Assembly (NCBI GenBank): GCA_050633525.1
Contig: JBOEGR010000009.1
Coordinates: 62,001-126,000, forward strand
Reading direction: 5' to 3'
Length of the DNA: 64,000 nt
Source: CANLBN01 sp050633525
GTDB lineage: Bacteria > Pseudomonadota > Gammaproteobacteria > Pseudomonadales > Cellvibrionaceae
Positions 61,979 to 64,000 of the stretch are shown here, piece after piece. The stretch's first letter is position 1. Every line of letters starts with the position of its first letter. Both the position numbers and the translations under genes were made by a program. A model generated the notes under the pieces. That model saw only the letters and a program-made list of their open reading frames with translations, had not been told where the DNA came from and did no database searches.

Positions 61979-62362
61979 ATGAAAATTTGGAATAGCTTTG
62001 GGGCTGAGCATTCTCTAAATCTAGTAATTGTTGGGTGTTTTAAAGAGGAGCACGAAGCCGAGGAGTTTGAAATCTTGACAAATAAAGTAACGAGCTTTCT
62101 ACACGAAAACTCAGAATTCGATGTAGAGGCCGATAGATTTGATAGAAAAACGCTCGATTTTTTGGGTAAAGAGAATCTCTTTTCCTTGACTCCTCAGCAG
62201 CTAGGACATTTACTATATGATGTTCATATTTCTCGTGAAGGTAACGAGGTTCGAATTAGCTCAGATGATGATGTGAATGCATTTATTAGTCTTCTAATTC
62301 ATAAAGGGGCAAAAGTTGAGGTTTTTTCGGCCCATTATTACCCTGAAAACGAGAAAAATTAA
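61979..62362 (+). CDS. DUF6375-like protein
   Basis: A 127-residue soluble protein. AAGGGG lies a few bases before the ATG. It begins MKIWNSFGAEHSLNLVIVG and ends with GAKVEVFSAHYYPE, a pattern recalled from DUF6375 proteins, though I cannot check this. It is acidic with mixed helix and strand and no membrane segment. It lies between the radical SAM gene and the NTPase gene, so it is a likely regulatory or adaptor subunit of the system. Confidence 0.7.
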   Translation: MKIWNSFGAEHSLNLVIVGCFKEEHEAEEFEILTNKVTSFLHENSEFDVEADRFDRKTLDFLGKENLFSLTPQQLGHLLYDVHISREGNEVRISSDDDVNAFISLLIHKGAKVEVFSAHYYPENEKN

Positions 62363-62371
62363 GGTCGAATT

Positions 62372-64000
62372 ATGCTTGATTGGAGCCGTTTTCAAAATTT
62401 GCCAGGTGCTGATACTGAGAATTTTGAAAAACTATGCCGGGGAGTGATTAGGCGAAATTTTGGCAGTTTAGGACCGCTGCGTGAATTGAAGAATCAGCCT
62501 GGCGTCGAATTTCATATAACCCTAAACGAGGACCACTCTCGGATAGGAAGAAAAAATGAGACCATTGGTTGGCAAAATAAATGGTTCTCTTACAAGGCAA
62601 ATGGAGAACTGACAAGTTCAGCGAAGCAGCAGATTCTACATTCTCTAGATAAAACTAAGGAACACGTATCTCAAATTAATCATTGGTTTTTGTGGACTCA
62701 CAAAATTCTAGCCAAATGTGATCAAGATTGGTTTGGTGAGCTCCAACAAAACTATGACTTTATTTTGCACCTTTGGAATCAAGATGATTTGGATGATTTG
62801 TTATCTGGTCCCGCGTTGGATTTGCGGAACTCATATTTTGGTGAGTTAGCACTGACAGGTGAAATGTTATCTGACCAGCATGAGCGATCAATAGCGCCTA
62901 TAAGAAACCGCTGGCTTCATGAGGTCCATCAGAGGATGGATGCTGAGCTTCAAGTAAGAAAAGTGTTGGGAGAAAAAGAAGCGTGGGACTCGTTTAGAAA
63001 CATAGCTAATAATCTTGAGGAGGTCTCCGATGAAATTAAGTCTAGTATTGATCTTCATACGTACCAACTTTGGCAAGATGAGCTAAGAGTTTTTCATGAA
63101 TGCTGCTCTGACTTAATCCATAGCTGTAAGGTATTTGACAAAGATATTTGTGGCGATGATATTCAAGATGTCATGGCTATGCTTGATGAAGCTAGTTCAA
63201 GTTCAAGGTCGGATATTCACAAAACCTTGATGCAACTTCGCTCAAGAAATCTACCATTATCTTTGACGATAACTAATGCCTTGGCATACATAAAAGACGT
63301 AAAAGGTTTGTTTAAATCTGCTATTGAGTTGCTTTCACAGCAGTTGATCGCGATTGTGGCAGATGCTGGAGGGGGGAAAACACAATTGAGTGTTGAACTA
63401 ACCGCGCCAACTCCAGATAGACCAGCTGGAATTTTTATTCTCGGTAGAAGCCTTAAGAAAGGTATGACTCTCAATGATATTGCAAATAATTTTGTTTTTT
63501 ATCAGAAGCAAGTTAACAATTTTGAAGCGTTGGTGTCAGCAATAAATTCGGTTGGAGAAAGGGTTGATAGGCGGATTCCCGTTGTTATTGATGGGTTAAA
63601 CGAATCACAAGACCCGAGGGAATGGAAGTGGTTGTTGGAGTCTGCTCTTCCCATTATAAAAAAATACCCAAATGTGGTAATGGTGTGTACTTTAAGAACA
63701 GCAGAAAAAAGCTCTAAAAGGCATTACGGTGGAGCTGTCAGGAAGCAAGGGAATAATGGCAGAGAAGGCAATGCACATCAGTCTTTACCTGAATCGACGT
63801 ATGAAATTCTGTCTCAAGGTTATAACGAAAAATTAACATACAAAGCGATAAAAGATTATTTCAAGCTTTATAAAATTAAAGCAGATCCAATCAATGCACC
63901 ATTAAGATTTTTTTCTCACCCGTTGAATCTCAAGATATTTTGTGAGGTTACGAATCGAAAAGCACAAAGTGAAGTTCGAATTTCGCATTTTCCTTCATCT
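62372..64000 (+). CDS. STAND-type NTPase, possible nuclease N-terminus (3' end outside window)
   Basis: The frame is open from ATG 62372 to the window end (543 codons visible). AAGG lies nine bases upstream of the ATG. The N-terminal part (1-120) shows FEKLC (18-22), GVEF (44-47) and WQNK (67-70), a pattern like the PD-(D/E)xK/Mrr-type nuclease ends of Avs proteins. Helical middle at about 120-320. Then Walker A DAGGGKT (331-337) and Walker B VVIDGLNE (404-411), as in STAND/NACHT ATPases. The C-terminal sensor is cut off. It probably detects phage and then cleaves DNA; neither function is shown. Confidence 0.8.
   Translation, partial: MLDWSRFQNLPGADTENFEKLCRGVIRRNFGSLGPLRELKNQPGVEFHITLNEDHSRIGRKNETIGWQNKWFSYKANGELTSSAKQQILHSLDKTKEHVSQINHWFLWTHKILAKCDQDWFGELQQNYDFILHLWNQDDLDDLLSGPALDLRNSYFGELALTGEMLSDQHERSIAPIRNRWLHEVHQRMDAELQVRKVLGEKEAWDSFRNIANNLEEVSDEIKSSIDLHTYQLWQDELRVFHECCSDLIHSCKVFDKDICGDDIQDVMAMLDEASSSSRSDIHKTLMQLRSRNLPLSLTITNALAYIKDVKGLFKSAIELLSQQLIAIVADAGGGKTQLSVELTAPTPDRPAGIFILGRSLKKGMTLNDIANNFVFYQKQVNNFEALVSAINSVGERVDRRIPVVIDGLNESQDPREWKWLLESALPIIKKYPNVVMVCTLRTAEKSSKRHYGGAVRKQGNNGREGNAHQSLPESTYEILSQGYNEKLTYKAIKDYFKLYKIKADPINAPLRFFSHPLNLKIFCEVTNRKAQSEVRISHFPSS

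Noticed and set aside
1..64000. rRNA, tRNA or CRISPR array
   Set aside because: No cloverleaf, rRNA-like conserved stretch or regularly spaced direct repeat array was seen on either strand; short tRNA genes could still be missed by eye.

Overview
The window reads as chromosome of a marine-type gammaproteobacterium. The main evidence is the conserved block lptG-lptF-pepA-holC-(conserved hypothetical)-valS at 45959-57132, plus uup, gltS, a TAXI-type binding protein and many lipoproteins with lipobox signals. GC content is moderate to low. The gene order around pepA/holC/valS matches Pseudomonas-like relatives from memory, and a Cellvibrionales- or Oceanospirillales-like host is plausible but not proven. 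I saw no rRNA, tRNA or CRISPR array. Three NN pairs (10541, 15374, 45816) look like joins between contigs.

Left part (1-10500). A seven-gene cluster encodes a trans-envelope energy module: two TPR proteins, a small secreted protein, an ExbB/TolQ-type channel, two ExbD/TolR-type proteins and a TonB-like protein with an AgmX/PglI-type C-terminus. One ExbD paralogue has Asn where the proton-relay Asp should be. It is followed by a 1506-residue lipoprotein with eight PKD-like domains, preceded by a possible structured leader RNA. 10500-28300 holds a MATE exporter, a Tat-exported VanY-type peptidase, the ABC-F ATPase Uup, a palindrome-bounded mobile-element scar, a lipoprotein with about 13 calcium-loop-like repeats, two lipoprotein alpha/beta hydrolases, gltS with a small K+ channel, and a complete tripartite RND efflux operon.

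Middle part (28300-45600). This is the most accessory-looking stretch of the chromosome and is dominated by secreted and surface proteins: an ECF sigma factor / anti-sigma / subtilisin operon, a five-gene operon (beta-barrel protein, FN3-like secreted protein, Gly-rich repeat protein, a small membrane protein and an HTTM membrane protein), a LuxR-type regulator, a second paralogous barrel protein and CARDB-type secreted proteins (a third CARDB paralogue lies at 59717). An orphan TAXI binding protein and a secreted HExxH protein follow.

Right part (45959-64000). The valS-pepA-lptFG block is interrupted by a binding-protein / HAMP sensor / binding-protein insertion at 49258-51715. After lptG comes a muramidase with three small exported proteins, two of them paralogues, which looks like a toxin-immunity module. 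The window ends inside a probable anti-phage operon: a radical SAM enzyme, a DUF6375-like protein and a STAND-type NTPase with a possible PD-(D/E)xK-like N-terminus, cut by the window edge. This right-end operon and the middle surface operon are the best candidates for undescribed systems.
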